64,000 nt of DNA from contig JARWMV010000232.1 of the NCBI GenBank assembly GCA_030998015.1, positions 2,914,001 through 2,978,000 of the forward strand. Reading direction: 5' to 3'. This document shows, in pieces, positions 1-11,088 of the stretch. This stretch comes from Ceratorhiza oryzae-sativae (lineage: Eukaryota; Basidiomycota; Agaricomycetes; Cantharellales; Ceratobasidiaceae). Position numbers and translations under genes: made by a program. Within the stretch, counting starts at the first letter, position 1. Each line of letters opens with the position of its first letter. A model generated the notes under the pieces. It was not told where the DNA came from, made no database searches, and saw only the letters and a program-made list of their open reading frames with translations.

Positions 1-513
1 CTCTGCCACCGCTCCACCACTGATCCCACCACCTCCGCCCGCACCCGCTCCACAACGCACACCTTCCGCATCGTTGCATCCACAACACCTCACCGGCCCG
101 CCCACCTCCAGCTCCGCCCAAATACGACCATACCAACGGTCGGTGGGGCGAGTCCAGGGCACCTCTCGACCAGCTTTTCCACGAGCTCATTTCCACGAAC
201 GTCCCATCACGATGTCGAGGCACGAGCCTGGTACGATGCTAACCCTCAGCGCCGATCCTCGGGCGGAGCTGGACCAGGGCTAGGCTTCGCGGGAAGTGAT
301 GCGGCTTCGATCTACTCGGTCGATGCTTCGGAGAGCGGGTATGGGAGCACCACCGATGATGAACCCACGATCCGGGCACACTGGTCAAGCAGCGAAAGTG
401 TCATGACCGAGGATGGCGACCCAGGCACTGACACCGACGAACGGGACCGAAGCAGGGACGAGGACGAGGTTCCCAAACAAGCCGGCACACCCGGTCCACG
501 AGGGGAACAGTAG
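1..513 (+). CDS. 3' end of unknown low-complexity protein (partial)
   Basis: The window opens inside a gene. Frame 1 is open from base 1 to a TAG at 511-513, giving about 170 residues. The last 100 are rich in Ser, Gly, Asp and Glu (for example AASIYSVDASESGYGSTTDD), the kind of disordered acidic tail common in basidiomycete proteins. Over the first 250 bases frame 2 is also open and reads as a more natural Pro/Ala/Ser-rich stretch, so the true frame may change inside this piece through an intron or an indel. No domain is recognisable and the start lies outside the window. Function unknown. Confidence 0.5.
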   Translation, partial: LCHRSTTDPTTSARTRSTTHTFRIVASTTPHRPAHLQLRPNTTIPTVGGASPGHLSTSFSTSSFPRTSHHDVEARAWYDANPQRRSSGGAGPGLGFAGSDAASIYSVDASESGYGSTTDDEPTIRAHWSSSESVMTEDGDPGTDTDERDRSRDEDEVPKQAGTPGPRGEQ

Positions 514-1339
514 ACACCGACGTGATAAACCAATAGATCGCGCTTTTGCTTTTCTCCAAACCCACTATAATTTCCTACGCCGCCTGTCATACATACATCT
601 TAGTCTCATCACCTTTGCGGTTAAAGCTGGGCTACCTCAATTCCCTCGTGCTCTCGGTCTGCAGTATACTTTTTCCCGTTCTTGTTTGTTCTTTATTCTA
701 TAGCTTAGCTGTACGATGTTGCTTGTATGAAAAAAGCTAGTCCATCCCCGCCTGTTTGTCTGAACCAAGAAATGAATTTTGCGTTTTTTCTCCAAGTCGT
801 GTGAGGCTTATCAACATCGATTAGGTGGCGCGAGAGACTAACGTACGTTATCCTGTTTGCTGATCATTGATTGCTCACATATAAAGGAACGGTTTGCGAT
901 GAGAAGGCAGTTGTGTGCCTTGTTGGGAAGATGGAGGCGATTGATAAGGTATAAAAGCCTGATTTAGACCATATGATGCTGTGGGCGCAACAGGGTCAGA
1001 TTTCTTGGCCTCTGTGCTCTACATGGCTCACTATATATTTCTTTTCGGAGACGGGTCGCTGGGTTCCTTAGTCTATGTCTGACGGTCAGCATACGTATCA
1101 AGTGTCTAAGCGCATTGTGCCGTATATCTCACTATTTTTATGTGACAAATCCTCTCTCCCAAAATTGCTTACAAGCCAGCGGCTTGGCTTGAGAATCCAA
1201 CTTCAGTTACTTTCATTTGTATCTTCAGACTACACAAACAGGCCGCACTACTGTAAAACGAATCAGAAAAAAATTCAACCGATTCCAACACATTTAAGGG
1301 GAATGAGACACACCTATGGGCTCAAGGGGAAGGTGCCGT
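514..1339. other. Gene-free stretch
   Basis: This is the AT-rich 3' flank of the partial gene at the window start and the 3' flank of the secreted-protein relic on the other strand. Only short frames without coding character are present. I see no repeat or RNA gene. Confidence 0.4.
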
Positions 1340-1613
1340 AAGCAGAGAGAGACGCAGCTCATCATTCAAGCACACTTGAATTGCGGAACAAACAGCGAGA
1401 GTGACCGGCACGCCAGTTCCTAAATTTTAAAAAAAATCCCTGCATGGGCGCCAGCGGTGACGCGGCATGCTGCAGATACTTCAAGATGGCTTGAATCAGC
1501 ATGCGGATGCGACGCGAGGACTGTCTGGAACACATACCGGTGTTGCAAGCCGTATGACACGCCCCCATCGCCACAGGGCTACCTTAAACAGTGGCTAGCG
1601 CAGTCACCTTCAT
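1340..1613 (-). pseudogene. Relic of a cysteine-rich small secreted protein gene
   Basis: The reverse strand starts MKVTALATV, then has an in-frame TAA, then continues GSPVAMGACHTACNTG up to a donor-like GTATGT. After a candidate intron the family signature is still traceable in shifted frames (VPVTLAVCSAIQVC, compare VPAALVACSAVQGAC in the neighbour at 2383-2700). The gene has therefore lost its reading frame through a stop in the signal peptide and at least one frameshift near the T-run around 1425-1435. A TATA box survives upstream at 1693-1700. It is a decayed paralogue of the next gene, on the same strand. The family is a small Ala/Gly/Cys-rich secreted type widespread in Agaricomycetes, of unknown function. 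The 3' limit is approximate. Confidence 0.6.
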
Positions 1614-1692
1614 GCTAGTAATATAGGCGATTTAAAGTGGAAACAGTTTGGATGGTCGAATGGAATGGTCGGGAGATCGCTCTCCGTGGAGG

Positions 1693-1700
1693 ATTATATA
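1693..1700 (-). promoter_or_regulatory. TATA box of the secreted-protein relic
   Basis: TATATAAT on the reverse strand, about 80 bp before the ATG at 1613. The paralogue at 2383-2700 has a TATA box at the same distance, which supports both gene starts. Confidence 0.5.
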
Positions 1701-2382
1701 CCCACCCTTTACAGCGCCTAAGAATCCGACGATTCAATGAATAATATAGTAGGTTTGTCTGTGGTACATGCGATAACGCCGCGATAGAACCATTTGGGTG
1801 TCAATCCACCTGTGTCTAGCCACGTCACAGCCACGCGGTGATCAACTCGGGTCTAGCCCTCTGGCCTCCGTTAACGGAATGTGGAGTTGCTCTTCTAGAG
1901 TTAATCGATTTGCGTATACGATCAATACTGCACTCCTCCACAGCAGAAGAAATATCGAAGTAACCGCCAACCAAGGACTGAAAAGGATTCTCATTTTGAA
2001 GATCCTTATAAAATGAAGAGTGAAGTCTCGACATGGAAGGGTTCGAATACCGATGATTTAGCTTTACTCCATCGTCTTCATTATATGATGACATCCTGGC
2101 AAGTAATGCCACTTTGATTGTTGGCGACCAGCCTGGCAAAGTTGATGCTCATCGTGAACCCCAGGAACGACGACAACGCGTTGCCAATCTTGACGCTCAT
2201 GTGTATATTTAATTGAATGTTATACTTATGATATCGAGTCCTCCGGCTGGTTCACGAGGGACCGGGTAGATATCCATCGTGGTCACATTTGTGATTATAG
2301 AGATTTATGAACATATTGATGTAAGACGCGTTTCAAACAGGTCACCAGGCAGATAGTCGATGCGGCCATGGGGATAACAATT

Positions 2383-2700
2383 TCAAGGCGTGGGAGCAGC
2401 CAAAAGAGGGGTGCAAGCGGCCATACAAGCGCCTTGAACAGCGGAACAAGCGACTAGTGCGGCTGGGACGCCAAGTCCGAGTGTAAATGTGCCTGCGACA
2501 GAACCGGCGCTGGTGCAGCATGTAACATAACCTAAACGGTTCAAGAGTCGGTCAAATAGGCTAGTAGGAGTAAAGGCCAACGAACTCACCGGCGTTGCAA
2601 GCAGAGTAGCACAATCCCATTGCCACTGGGCCAGCTTGGGCTTGCCGGACGTTCATGTGACGGCAACGAGGGAGACAATAGAGGTGATAGAAAACTTCAT
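2383..2700 (-). CDS. Cysteine-rich small secreted protein, frameshifted in the signal peptide
   Basis: Two exons on the reverse strand, 2700-2590 and 2531-2383, with a 58 bp GT-AG intron at 2532-2589. The mature part reads cleanly across the junction: it holds GPVAMGLCYSACNAG, then YVTCCTSAG, a Gly/Ala-rich middle, VPAALVACSAVQGACMAAC and a short Ala/Pro tail, with paired cysteines. A plausible signal peptide starts at 2700 (MKFSITSIVSLVAVT) but runs into TGA. A single-base shift near 2655 would join it to the mature part. Either the gene is freshly inactivated or the assembly has an indel here; apparently clean genes elsewhere also show one-base shifts. Secretion is inferred from the hydrophobic start. 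The family is common in Agaricomycetes and its function is unknown. Confidence 0.6.
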
Positions 2701-2776
2701 GTTGGTAGCAGATGAGGAGGGTAATTAAGTCGAAGGGAAATGTTAGGTCCTGACGGCCTCACTGCGGACTCTGGTG

Positions 2777-2786
2777 ATTATATAGC
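2777..2786 (-). promoter_or_regulatory. TATA box of the small secreted protein gene
   Basis: The reverse strand reads CTATATAATC about 80 bp upstream of the ATG at 2700. Confidence 0.5.
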
Positions 2787-3181
2787 CACAGGCTGGCACC
2801 TCGTTGCGGCATGAAGTGTCACATGTGAAGAGGTATCACAGGGTTCAGCGCGGAGAGACGCTGGCGCGAGCCGAGTCAGGCTTTGCCAACCAATCATGAG
2901 CCACCGACCTAGCCACGCGGTTACACCCACTGTCTTGCTGACACATCGTTTTAACTATTTAAGTCATAGGTTGCATCGATAACCCTGAACTGAAATAAAA
3001 AGGTGTGGCTAGAACCTATTGGGTGGCAAAGTATTTGATTCGTTTTGCGCCCATCCGACGCATGGTCAGGGAAGTTTGTGAAGAAGCCACGGTGCTATTG
3101 TCTCCGGTATCATGAGGTCCGGCATAGGACGTGACTTGAGGAAAGCGTAAACAAATGATAGGTATAGGTTTACTTGGAAGT
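2787..3181. other. Gene-free stretch
   Basis: Upstream flank of the secreted-protein gene and 3' flank of the methyltransferase relic. I see no coding exon or repeat. Confidence 0.35.
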
Positions 3182-4060
3182 TCATTTCCGAGAAAACCGG
3201 AGTATGTGGAAGTGTTCTCGACCTGCTCGCCTTTGAAGCAAAACCCATCAAGCTAGAGAATAAAGTGACTGGGGCAAGTCACGTAGTTGAGCAGATACCT
3301 TCCCAACAAACCCCGCTTGCCCGACTTGAGCTATAATCTCGGGAGGGTTGTTCTGCTTTAACACGACCAAATAAAAGCAGCTCGAGCCCGAAAACAAGTT
3401 CTGGCTCAAGGTTATTATGAGAGTATCTTGTCTAGGGAATGATGCTCGCATCCAGATTGTTCAAAGGCGCCAGCGATGCCCCCTGCTGTTTGAGCGCCAA
3501 ATGCTTCTTCCGCGGGTATATATGGGGGATTTAATATCAATACATCAGCGCTGTGGCAAAGTCTATCCTGCGGCAGTGCTACCAGGTCACAAACTACCGC
3601 GTCAATTTTAGCCTAGGCTAGATATAAGTGTTTATTAAGTATATCTCAACTAGACTTACGTCGTTTCGAGCTCCTGTTGCCAATGTGCATCTTGCGACAT
3701 GGACATTAATATCTGCTCCAATGATTACTTTGAACCGTGTCGTTTAGGAAGTGGGGTTGGTGCATCGAGAGATATCCTTACAGCATGGCTCATTTCCAAG
3801 TATACTGCTGAGAAACGCCGAGACACGTCCCGATCCTGAGCTAATTATGCTTTTTGGATGTAGAGAGGGAGTTTTCAAGCGTTCTACATACCGATTTCCA
3901 TGCAGGTTGTTGGCTTGCGCTCTCGAATAAACCCTGCGTCTTGTTCTAGGGCCTCGAGGACAAGAAATGCGTCCTCTCTGATTTTAGTTGAAGAAAGAAA
4001 TTGTCAAAAATCGAATTTCGGGAGGTTGGGTCGCTTTATATCCCGCCTCTGCATCGTTTC
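3182..4060 (-). pseudogene. MTQ2/N6AMT1-like eRF1 methyltransferase relic
   Basis: Exon pieces on the reverse strand match the MTQ2/N6AMT1 family, which methylates the glutamine of the GGQ loop of release factor eRF1. In order they are: EDAFLVLEALEQD; ERKPTTCMEIG; SGRVSAFLSSILGNEPC; ADINVHVARCTLATGARND; SADVLILNPPYIPAEE with the catalytic NPPY; then CFYLVVLKQNNPPEI; and finally FASKRAGREHFHILRFSRK followed by TGA at 3182-3184. Introns with good GT-AG borders separate several pieces. Lesions are clear. The SAM-binding loop, normally E-I-G-x-G-S-G, has lost about two residues. There is a frameshift between the NPPY exon and CFYLVV and another before the last exon. No start exon can be read. I call it a pseudogene. 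Whether the genome has an intact copy elsewhere cannot be seen here. Confidence 0.6.
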
Positions 4061-4427
4061 CTCGCGCAGACCTACCATCTTCTACGCCCCTCCCTAGGTT
4101 CGCACAAGGCCCAAAGGGGTACCCTCCAATATCTCGTGCTTCATCGATTTTGTGGCTTATAGTCCTCTACACGCCAGAACACCTCACGAGCGCTCAATAC
4201 GTCAACGGGCCTGTTCTTTGCCACACATACAACTCATGGATAGTATGACCACAGTTCTACAGAACATATAGTTTATATATACAACATTCATTTATTTCAC
4301 AAATCAAACACGAGTAGATCAACTGCATAACAGCGCCAGGGAGCTTTATTTGCTTGTACACTGTATGGTAGTTTATTTTATAGCCAAGCGCTAGCCAAAC
4401 AAAATATAATCTCCTACCGGTACCACC

Positions 4428-5256
4428 TCAAAGAGTAATGCTTGGCAACTCCGGGTCCTTCCCTCGTAGATTATTCTCCCGATATTGCACGATGGCCACA
4501 AAGGCGTCCATCCCAAGGACTAGAGCTTCTTCTCTCGAAATCTCTTTTTCTCGAACGCATAACTCAATGTATGCTTGTTTCTCCCAGAAACTAAAATTGC
4601 ATTCTCGCCCCAGTTGGAGTAGTTTAATAGGAGAAATTCCGATGGTGTCAAGACGGTGAAAGCAAAATGCCCGAAGTGTGGGGCAGTCATAAGCTGAGGC
4701 AATGCGCAGCGCAGAGATGAGAATTGGGGTATCAAACTCGAATGGCCCCTCAATGACACTATATCGGGAAAGTACAGCGAGTCATATATCACTCATAGAT
4801 AGACACTTACGAGGCATACAATATGCGGAACATGTTATTAAAATCGGCGGCCGTGTATTGGGGACATTGGATTTCAAGAGTTGGTTTGAGGCAGGGGCGC
4901 TGCTCTCCTTTATTGGCTATGTGCTCCCTGAATACAGTGAACTTGCTAAGTTTGCGATTATGAGTCTTGAATAACGTATCCCCAACCTGGTTCTTCCGTC
5001 AAATCTGTGCTTGTATCAGCTGTTTCATCATGATACGCACTATGAGATGAACATCGCTTGCATCGAAGTCGACCGTTGTAGAGTATTTTGAATGTTCAGG
5101 GAGCTCAGATACGTATATAACGCGTAGGAGCCCTGAAGCCACATTTGAGGGCTTATCACCCTGCCCTCCGGGTGTTACATTGTTGCGCTCTGTGGTTGGC
5201 TTAACCTTCACGTCAGAGCCAACAGCTGGCCTAGATGCAGCCGATGGAGTATCCAT
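4428..5256 (-). CDS. BTB/POZ domain protein, copy 1 (no membrane anchor)
   Basis: Three exons (5256-5041, 4986-4811, 4758-4428) with introns of 54 and 52 bp; 240 residues, frame intact. A disordered N-terminus of about 65 residues leads into a BTB/POZ-type fold: VDFDASDVHLI, then VGDTLFKTHNRKLSKF, then FNNMFRILYAS and VIEGPFEFDTPILISALRIA. A C-terminal helical part follows (CPTLRAFCFHRLD, FWEKQAYIELC). This layout is the expanded BTB family of Agaricomycetes, often assigned to protein-protein interaction or Cullin-3 adaptor roles; no specific partner can be named. The gene is the most downstream of three head-to-tail paralogues (next at 5539 and 6834) that share both intron positions. It differs by ending shortly after the helical part, without the C-terminal hydrophobic segment of its two neighbours, so it is probably soluble. 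Confidence 0.8.
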
Positions 5257-5538
5257 GACGAACCGGTTGTGGCAAGAATCTGAACATCAATCGGCCAGTG
5301 GCAACATGTCCTTTTGCGTGAGATAATATCACGCCGAGGGCAATACATAGCGGTGCGTTTTCGTAGCGCAATGTCAGGGAAGCGCTCACGTCACATTGTT
5401 ACAACGAAATTACTCGGCCAGTTAAGGTCACTTCTCGTGTATAATGACAAAAAATCTATCGGCTAACGGGGAGGTGAAAAGGCGGTGCCATGGGTGTATG
5501 CTTGCATTTCGTATGCGATCAGAGTGTCTGAAGGGATA

Positions 5539-6494
5539 TTATACAGAACCAAATTGTCTTATCATGCCTGCCATCACCGTCAAGACAAAGAAAAAGCCCC
5601 AAACCGCAACCCTGCCCTGCTTGTCGATTAGCTCTGCCAGAGGTGACCCTCGACGAATCACACCTAGCCGCAGCTCTTTCAGCCAATTTATTCCCCCTTC
5701 TCGCTGTCTCTCCTCTCGACGGTTTGCGATCTCTACGAACGTATCGATCCCGAGTATGTAGGCCTCGTCCTTCGAGATAGCTTTGTTCCTAGCGCAAAGC
5801 TCGTCACACGCTTGCTTCTTCCATTCTGGAACGTCGCATTGGCGAGCAATTTGTAAACGTTCCAAAGGCTCAAGTGGGCTAGAGGAAAGGCTCGAAATGC
5901 AGAATGATTTGAGCGCAGGATAATTGTATGCAGAAGAGACTCGGAGTCCAGATATAAGAACTGGCTCATCGAATTGGGATGGCCCTTCAAAAACCCTGGC
6001 CAGGGACATCGTCACAACCTACTCTGATCCTTGAGGTTTTACTTACGAGGCATAAAGGATTTTGAATGTGTTCTTGAAATGGGCCTCCCAATAGGCATCA
6101 CCACCCAGATCAATTGCTGGAGGCTGGCGGTTGGGACTATCTCTCTCGGCGCAATCGATGTATCTCTTCAGTACTGAAAACTTGTTCAACAAGTCTCTGT
6201 GTGTTTTGAATAGGGTTTGTCCGATCTGAATGATGCTGACTCGGCCAGGTGAGCTATACGGATATGGTGGGCCTTGATACAACATACCCCAAAGTGAAAG
6301 TTGCTAGCTCCAAAATCAACGATGCTATCATATGGTGCAGATTTCCCCAGGCGGTTATAAGACTCGTTGATGGGGGCTTGTTTGCCTGCACTCTGGTTAC
6401 CGACGCCCAAAGGCTTTGCGTCACAATGCACTGAGCCAGTCACTGTCCCCCCATTCGAAATCTTAGATGTCGAGTCCGAGGCAGTCGAATTCAT
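5539..6494 (-). CDS. BTB/POZ domain protein, copy 2 (tail-anchored)
   Basis: Three exons (6494-6288, 6225-6047, 5995-5539), introns 62 and 51 bp, 280 residues, frame intact. The BTB core is VDFGASNFHFG, IGQTLFKTHRDLLNKF, HFKNTFKILYAS and VFEGPSQFDEPVLISGLRV, followed by the family's helical region (FCISSLSSSPLEPLERLQIA, VPEWKKQACDELCARNKAIS). It ends in a hydrophobic stretch (VAVWGFFFVLTVMAGMI) close to the C-terminus, the shape of a tail anchor. Start: an upstream in-frame ATG at 6686 exists, but the ATG at 6494 gives an N-terminus like that of the paralogues and is preferred. It sits between the other two BTB copies, and the shared intron phases show tandem duplication. Confidence 0.8.
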
Positions 6495-6833
6495 CCTGAC
6501 CACAACACGTGTAACCTTGGCAAAGGGAGGGAGAGAAAGGATGATGGGAGTTGGCCACTCATCAATAGGTGGCAACTGATGGGTTATGCGTGGGTAAGAC
6601 CACATGCGAATGGAAATCGGGTCGGCGCACACGGGGACGGACCTTGCGATCCTAAGAACATTATGATAGCTTCGAGAGACAAACACGAACAGCCGCAGTT
6701 ATAATAATGGTTTAGCAAGGAATCGCATATATATATACAAGACTAAATTGACATGCTATTCGATTTTCATAGATGTATACCAGAATATAAACCGTTTACG
6801 CAAACCGGCGAATAATTAAAATCCCAAACCGAA

Positions 6834-7848
6834 TCAGACACGAATTATGCTAGAAAGAATGATGAATACGGCCGCGCATAACCAGAATAAACAAAGAACG
6901 TCAATCGGCTCCAATTTCTTGACAGTCTCGAGCCATTGTGCATTCTTCTCTGGCACAAAAGGCGCAGTGAACCCGGCCTGGAGCTTATCCCTTTTACCTA
7001 CCACCACTTCTGACGCTCTTCGTTTCTGCTCCTCCTCTCTACGCTTGGCAATAGTCACAAAGGCATTGATCCCCAGCACTCGGGCTTCTTCCTCGGACAG
7101 AGCCTCTTCACGTGAACAAAACTCGGCGTACGCCCGTTCTTTCCATGATTCAATCTGGCATTCCTGTGAGAGTTGGATCCGTTGTATAGGAGGAAGTTGG
7201 GCCGTCTCGAGTCGTGTTGTGCAAAAGGTTTTCAGCCCAGGGTATTCGTACACGGTTCCAATTCGAAGCCCAGAAGCAAGAACTGAGGGCTCAAAGTTAA
7301 ATGGACCGTCTATCACTCTGTATGCTATGACGTTATATAGCATCCTGTTTATGTACCAACTCACTCACGAAGCATAAAGGATCTTGAACGCATTTCTGAA
7401 ATCGGCTTCCCTCTGCTTTCCGTGCCCTATCTTAATAACCGGTATAAAATCGGGATGGTTATCCTCAATATGTTGAATATGTTCATCAAACTTGACGAAT
7501 TTCTTTAGTATATACTTGTGCGTCTTGAATAATGTATTGTCAACCTGAAACGAGGGTTAGCGCTTCAAGCACAGCCCAGAACGTGGAACTCGGGACGTGA
7601 CGTACTCCCAGGTGGAGATCACCAGCACCAAAGTCAACAACATCTTGGTAGAGCGTACCATCTGAAAACGAACCCGAGGTGCAGTGGTGGCACATGGGAA
7701 AGTAAGACCATTCGTCGACTCGTTTCTCGTTTGTGTGCAACGACGTCGGGCGGTCAAATTCAGAACCGAGTGCGGTTTCCATGTCCGAGATCGTTGACAT
7801 TACGTCGGAGACCATCACCGGAGAGTCGCTGTTCGAATGCATGTTCAC
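6834..7848 (-). CDS. BTB/POZ domain protein, copy 3 (tail-anchored)
   Basis: Three exons (7848-7606, 7544-7369, 7317-6834), introns 61 and 51 bp, 300 residues, frame intact. BTB core: VDFGAGDLHLG, VDNTLFKTHKYILKKF, DFRNAFKILYAS, VIDGPFNFEPSVLASGLRI. The helical part (LKTFCTTRLETAQLPPIQRI, IESWKERAYAEFCSREEALS) is followed by a charged linker and a C-terminal hydrophobic segment (IDVLCLFWLCAAVFIILSSI), suggesting insertion in an organelle membrane with the BTB domain facing the cytosol. It is the first of the three tandem copies in transcription order and most like copy 2. What it recruits is unknown. Confidence 0.8.
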
Positions 7849-8348
7849 AGACCCTTAGAACCTGCCAAGAAGGGAAAAGTGGTGGTCGTAGTAACAAGCA
7901 AGGAGGAATGTGTATCGCCACAGCTCGGTTGGTTAATCCACCCGTGAGAGTAGTTCACGTGATACGAGTGATGACCGCTCATGTAGAGATGGTCTCAAAG
8001 GTGCCGACATTACATAGAATGCGACACTACTCTCATCACAACTGGGTCGTTCGTGACATTACAAAGGCCACAAATCCTAACGTACAACGCACACAACTAG
8101 AAAAAGTACCGTCCTAAAAATGTCCCAAAGATTAGAAAAAGTGGTCCCTAGAAAGGGATCGATTACAAAACGAACATGCAATGCAATGCGTTTAACAGAG
8201 TCCATGATGCCGAGAAAATCCAGAAACAAAACACGTTGTAGTGATATCGAAGAACACAACAGAGTGGATGCGAGAGCAGAGGGTGATCGAAGCGTGGGCA
8301 GTGATAGCACAAAAAGTCCTGGTTATAAAGCACATAGTCCTTGGTTCG
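7849..8348. other. Intergenic region upstream of the BTB cluster
   Basis: Lies between the start of the third BTB gene and the stop of the DUF4203 gene, both on the reverse strand. Short frames here have no coding character. Confidence 0.4.
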
Positions 8349-11088
8349 TTAGTTCGGGGCGTCGCGGCGCGATTGTCCGCTCATCTGGCGAGCATGGGTT
8401 TGGTAGGATAAAATTGGTCCAGTCGATTGTCTGTGACGAGAATCGCCGCTCCTCCTTCCCAAGCCATCTCCGCTTCGTCGTGTCGAGGCGTCACCGCTTG
8501 GGCGGGTCGCGATCTGCTCTTGGTACGCCTGCCAAGCTGCAACCTTCGTGGCGGCCGAGTCTTGGCGGGTATGCCTCTTGCGTCTCTCCTGATTCTCGGC
8601 CTCGCCACCCCCAATCTCCTCCTCGATCTCCTCCTGGGGAGCCGGAGCATGATGACTTCCACCAAACAACTTGGGAATCTTCTTGCTCTTCTTGGCTGCA
8701 GCCTCCTCGGCCAGCTTTCTCTCGTAAAGGGCCTTTCGCTCTGCCTCTTTGCGTTCCATGACCTGCTTTTCGATAGCCCGACTACGCTCCCATCGGCTCT
8801 TGGCCTTCTCGAGTTCCGCAAGTTCGGCCTCGGCTTTGAGTAGGGGCTCCTGCAACGCGCGCATCTTTTCCCGATGACGCTCCTGCATCTCCTCCCACGT
8901 CTTGATACGCGCCGGGCGAGCCATCCGAGGATCCTGGCCCGGACCGGGAGAGGCTGACTTTCGGGGCGGAAGGATGATTGGTGGACCTTGGCTGTGATGA
9001 CGTGCGTGGGTCGGACGTTCTCGGCCACGGTCTTCGGACGACGAGCCGGATGCATCGAGCGCCATCGGATTGCTCGACGACCGGGCGTGGGTCTTCGGCC
9101 TGGGGGCCACGATCGCAGTGTCGCCGAGCCGACCCATCTCCAGCATGCTCTCCCTTCGCTTGCGCATCTCAACCGCCTCGACAACCGCTTCGGGTAACGC
9201 AGCCGACATCGGTCGTCCGTTGATGACACCAGAAGGAATAGGCGGGGTCACACCGCTCGGAGGCGTAAACAGCTTGCGTTCACGCACGTACTTGTCCCAC
9301 TCAGATTCTGGAGGTGCTTGGACATGAACGGGAGTGCGGAGCGCGTCGAACGAGACGGTTCTAGACCTGGGAGCCTCGGTCTCGCGTGGTACAGTCGAGG
9401 CCGATCGACTCCCGGACGAGTTGGATATACCCTCTCCCTTGAGCTGAGCAATATTCTTCTTGATCGCGTCGATTTCAGCCAAGAGCTCCTGCCTACGTCG
9501 AGCGGCCTCGGTCTCCTCCTTGGCCTGGATGGCATCCTCCATGCGGGCCTTTGAGTCTCGGCGAACCCCGCCAGCTCCACCAGCAAGATCGTCAGTGCCA
9601 AGGTCGAGAACAGGAAGCGCCCCGATGCTCTGCGGTCGTCCGGAAATCCCAGCAGAGGCAGGATCAGGCATCATCACAGCGGATTTCGGGGATTGAAGCG
9701 GGACGGCAAAATAATCGCCACGTGTATGCGCGGCTGCAGGAGTAGTTGGTGTGATGTCCTTGAAACCATTGAGCAAGCTGAACTGCGAACTCGGTCGGCC
9801 GTCGTAAGTGAGAGCGGTAGGCGTCGCGTCGGACGAATTATCCTTGGCGGTAGAACCAACATGGTTGCGATTTCCATGGCGCTTCTCCCATTCGTCCAAT
9901 TGTTCGTCAAATGCCCCAAGCCGTTCCGCAGCAGCAATTTCAGCATCCTCTTCGCGCTTGCGTTCCTCTTCATTGATTTCCTTCAGACGCTTCTTGAGGA
10001 CGCCGAATAGCCTGAATTGAACAGCCCCACCCATGAGTGCAATCGCTGCGATAAGTCCCAGTTCGATTTGCTCGGTCTGATAGAGCGGATATGGCTTGCC
10101 GATGTTGTAGAATACGGGGAACAAGCGCATGAACCCAAGATTCCAAATGTAGAACTACAAGCCGAAATGAAATCGGATGAGCCACAGGTCTGATCGGAGA
10201 ACAAGGGTGCTCACCTCTTTCAGCCCGGCCGTGGTAAAACAATCCACGCCTAGGATCGTGGCCGAGGCACCGACCATGGCAGTCGAGGCCAGAAGGATGG
10301 TGTAATGGAATTTGGGGATGGTGCAAAGCACAAATCCGACGACTGCACATGCGACGTAAAATATCCAGCGGAAGCCGACCTGGTGGATAAGACCCCCTTC
10401 GCGGAAGCACTGTATCCAGAGCGCCAGCGCGAAACCGCCCCAGGCGCCGATAAAGAATTTGGTGTGCTTCCAAAAGAAGATCGAGAGTCCGCCGCCGACG
10501 ACACCGGCTACAGCAGAAGCCAGCAGGAACATGCCACGCACGACCTTGGACGGGGGGTTGATCGCGTCCAGGACCCCAAACTTGAGAATGAGGACGATCG
10601 TCGTGAGAGCGAGGGTGTAGAACCCGATGAGGAAGAAACTAGACCATCTATTCTTGTGTCCCCAAAAGGCGGTGGGGAGACCGGTGAGAATGAGCAGACA
10701 GCCGAGGACACCAAATGTCGGATCCACGCGAGTGTCGAGGTGGATGGAGGGGACCACCGTAGCGCTAGGGGTAGCACTGGGTAGCCGAGGCGGTGGTCGA
10801 TGCGGTGAGGGTATATGAGACCCTTATCACGGTCGCCACACTCGACAGGGTTTCGACGCTCGAGAGAGAGCGCGAGATGGATCGTGTGGCGAGAACCGGC
10901 GCTGTCGTAGATATATCTGTAAACGTTACAGTCGGCGCAAGCGAGGCTGCCGAATTGGTCGTCGACGTCGCAGAGACTTGGGAATTCGTTACGGAGCGGG
11001 TGCCTGGCGCGGTGGTGCTCTGGGCCAAGACCAGGCTGGGCAGAGCCAGTCCTGCCAGGCATGCCAATGCACTGCGGGGAACGAGCAT
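8349..11088 (-). CDS. DUF4203 (TM7S3/TM198-like) membrane protein
   Basis: Two exons (11088-10215, 10154-8349) with a 60 bp intron at 10155-10214; about 890 residues. Order: a signal peptide (LACLAGLALPSLVLAQ), a Ser/Thr-rich external stretch of about 90 residues, then about seven hydrophobic helices typical of DUF4203 (GVLGCLLILTGLPTAFWG, MFLLASAVAGVVGGG, FIGAWGGFALALWI, WIFYVACAVVGFVLCTIP). A long charged cytosolic tail of some 550 residues follows, rich in Glu/Lys/Arg with a predicted coiled coil near the end (KAEAELAELEKAKSRWER). Related fungal proteins are uncharacterised; animal TMEM198 acts in Wnt signalling, but that role should not be carried over. One oddity: the signal-peptide part and the membrane part are in different frames, and removing a single T around 10768 joins them. 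All other parts are intact, so I suspect a sequence error. Confidence 0.75.

Noticed and set aside
2038..2055. GGTTCGAATACC, like a tRNA T-loop
   Set aside because: No matching arms around it.
2084..2200. Reverse-strand 39-codon frame starting with a hydrophobic segment
   Set aside because: Too short and unlike the neighbouring secreted proteins; no support beyond an open frame.
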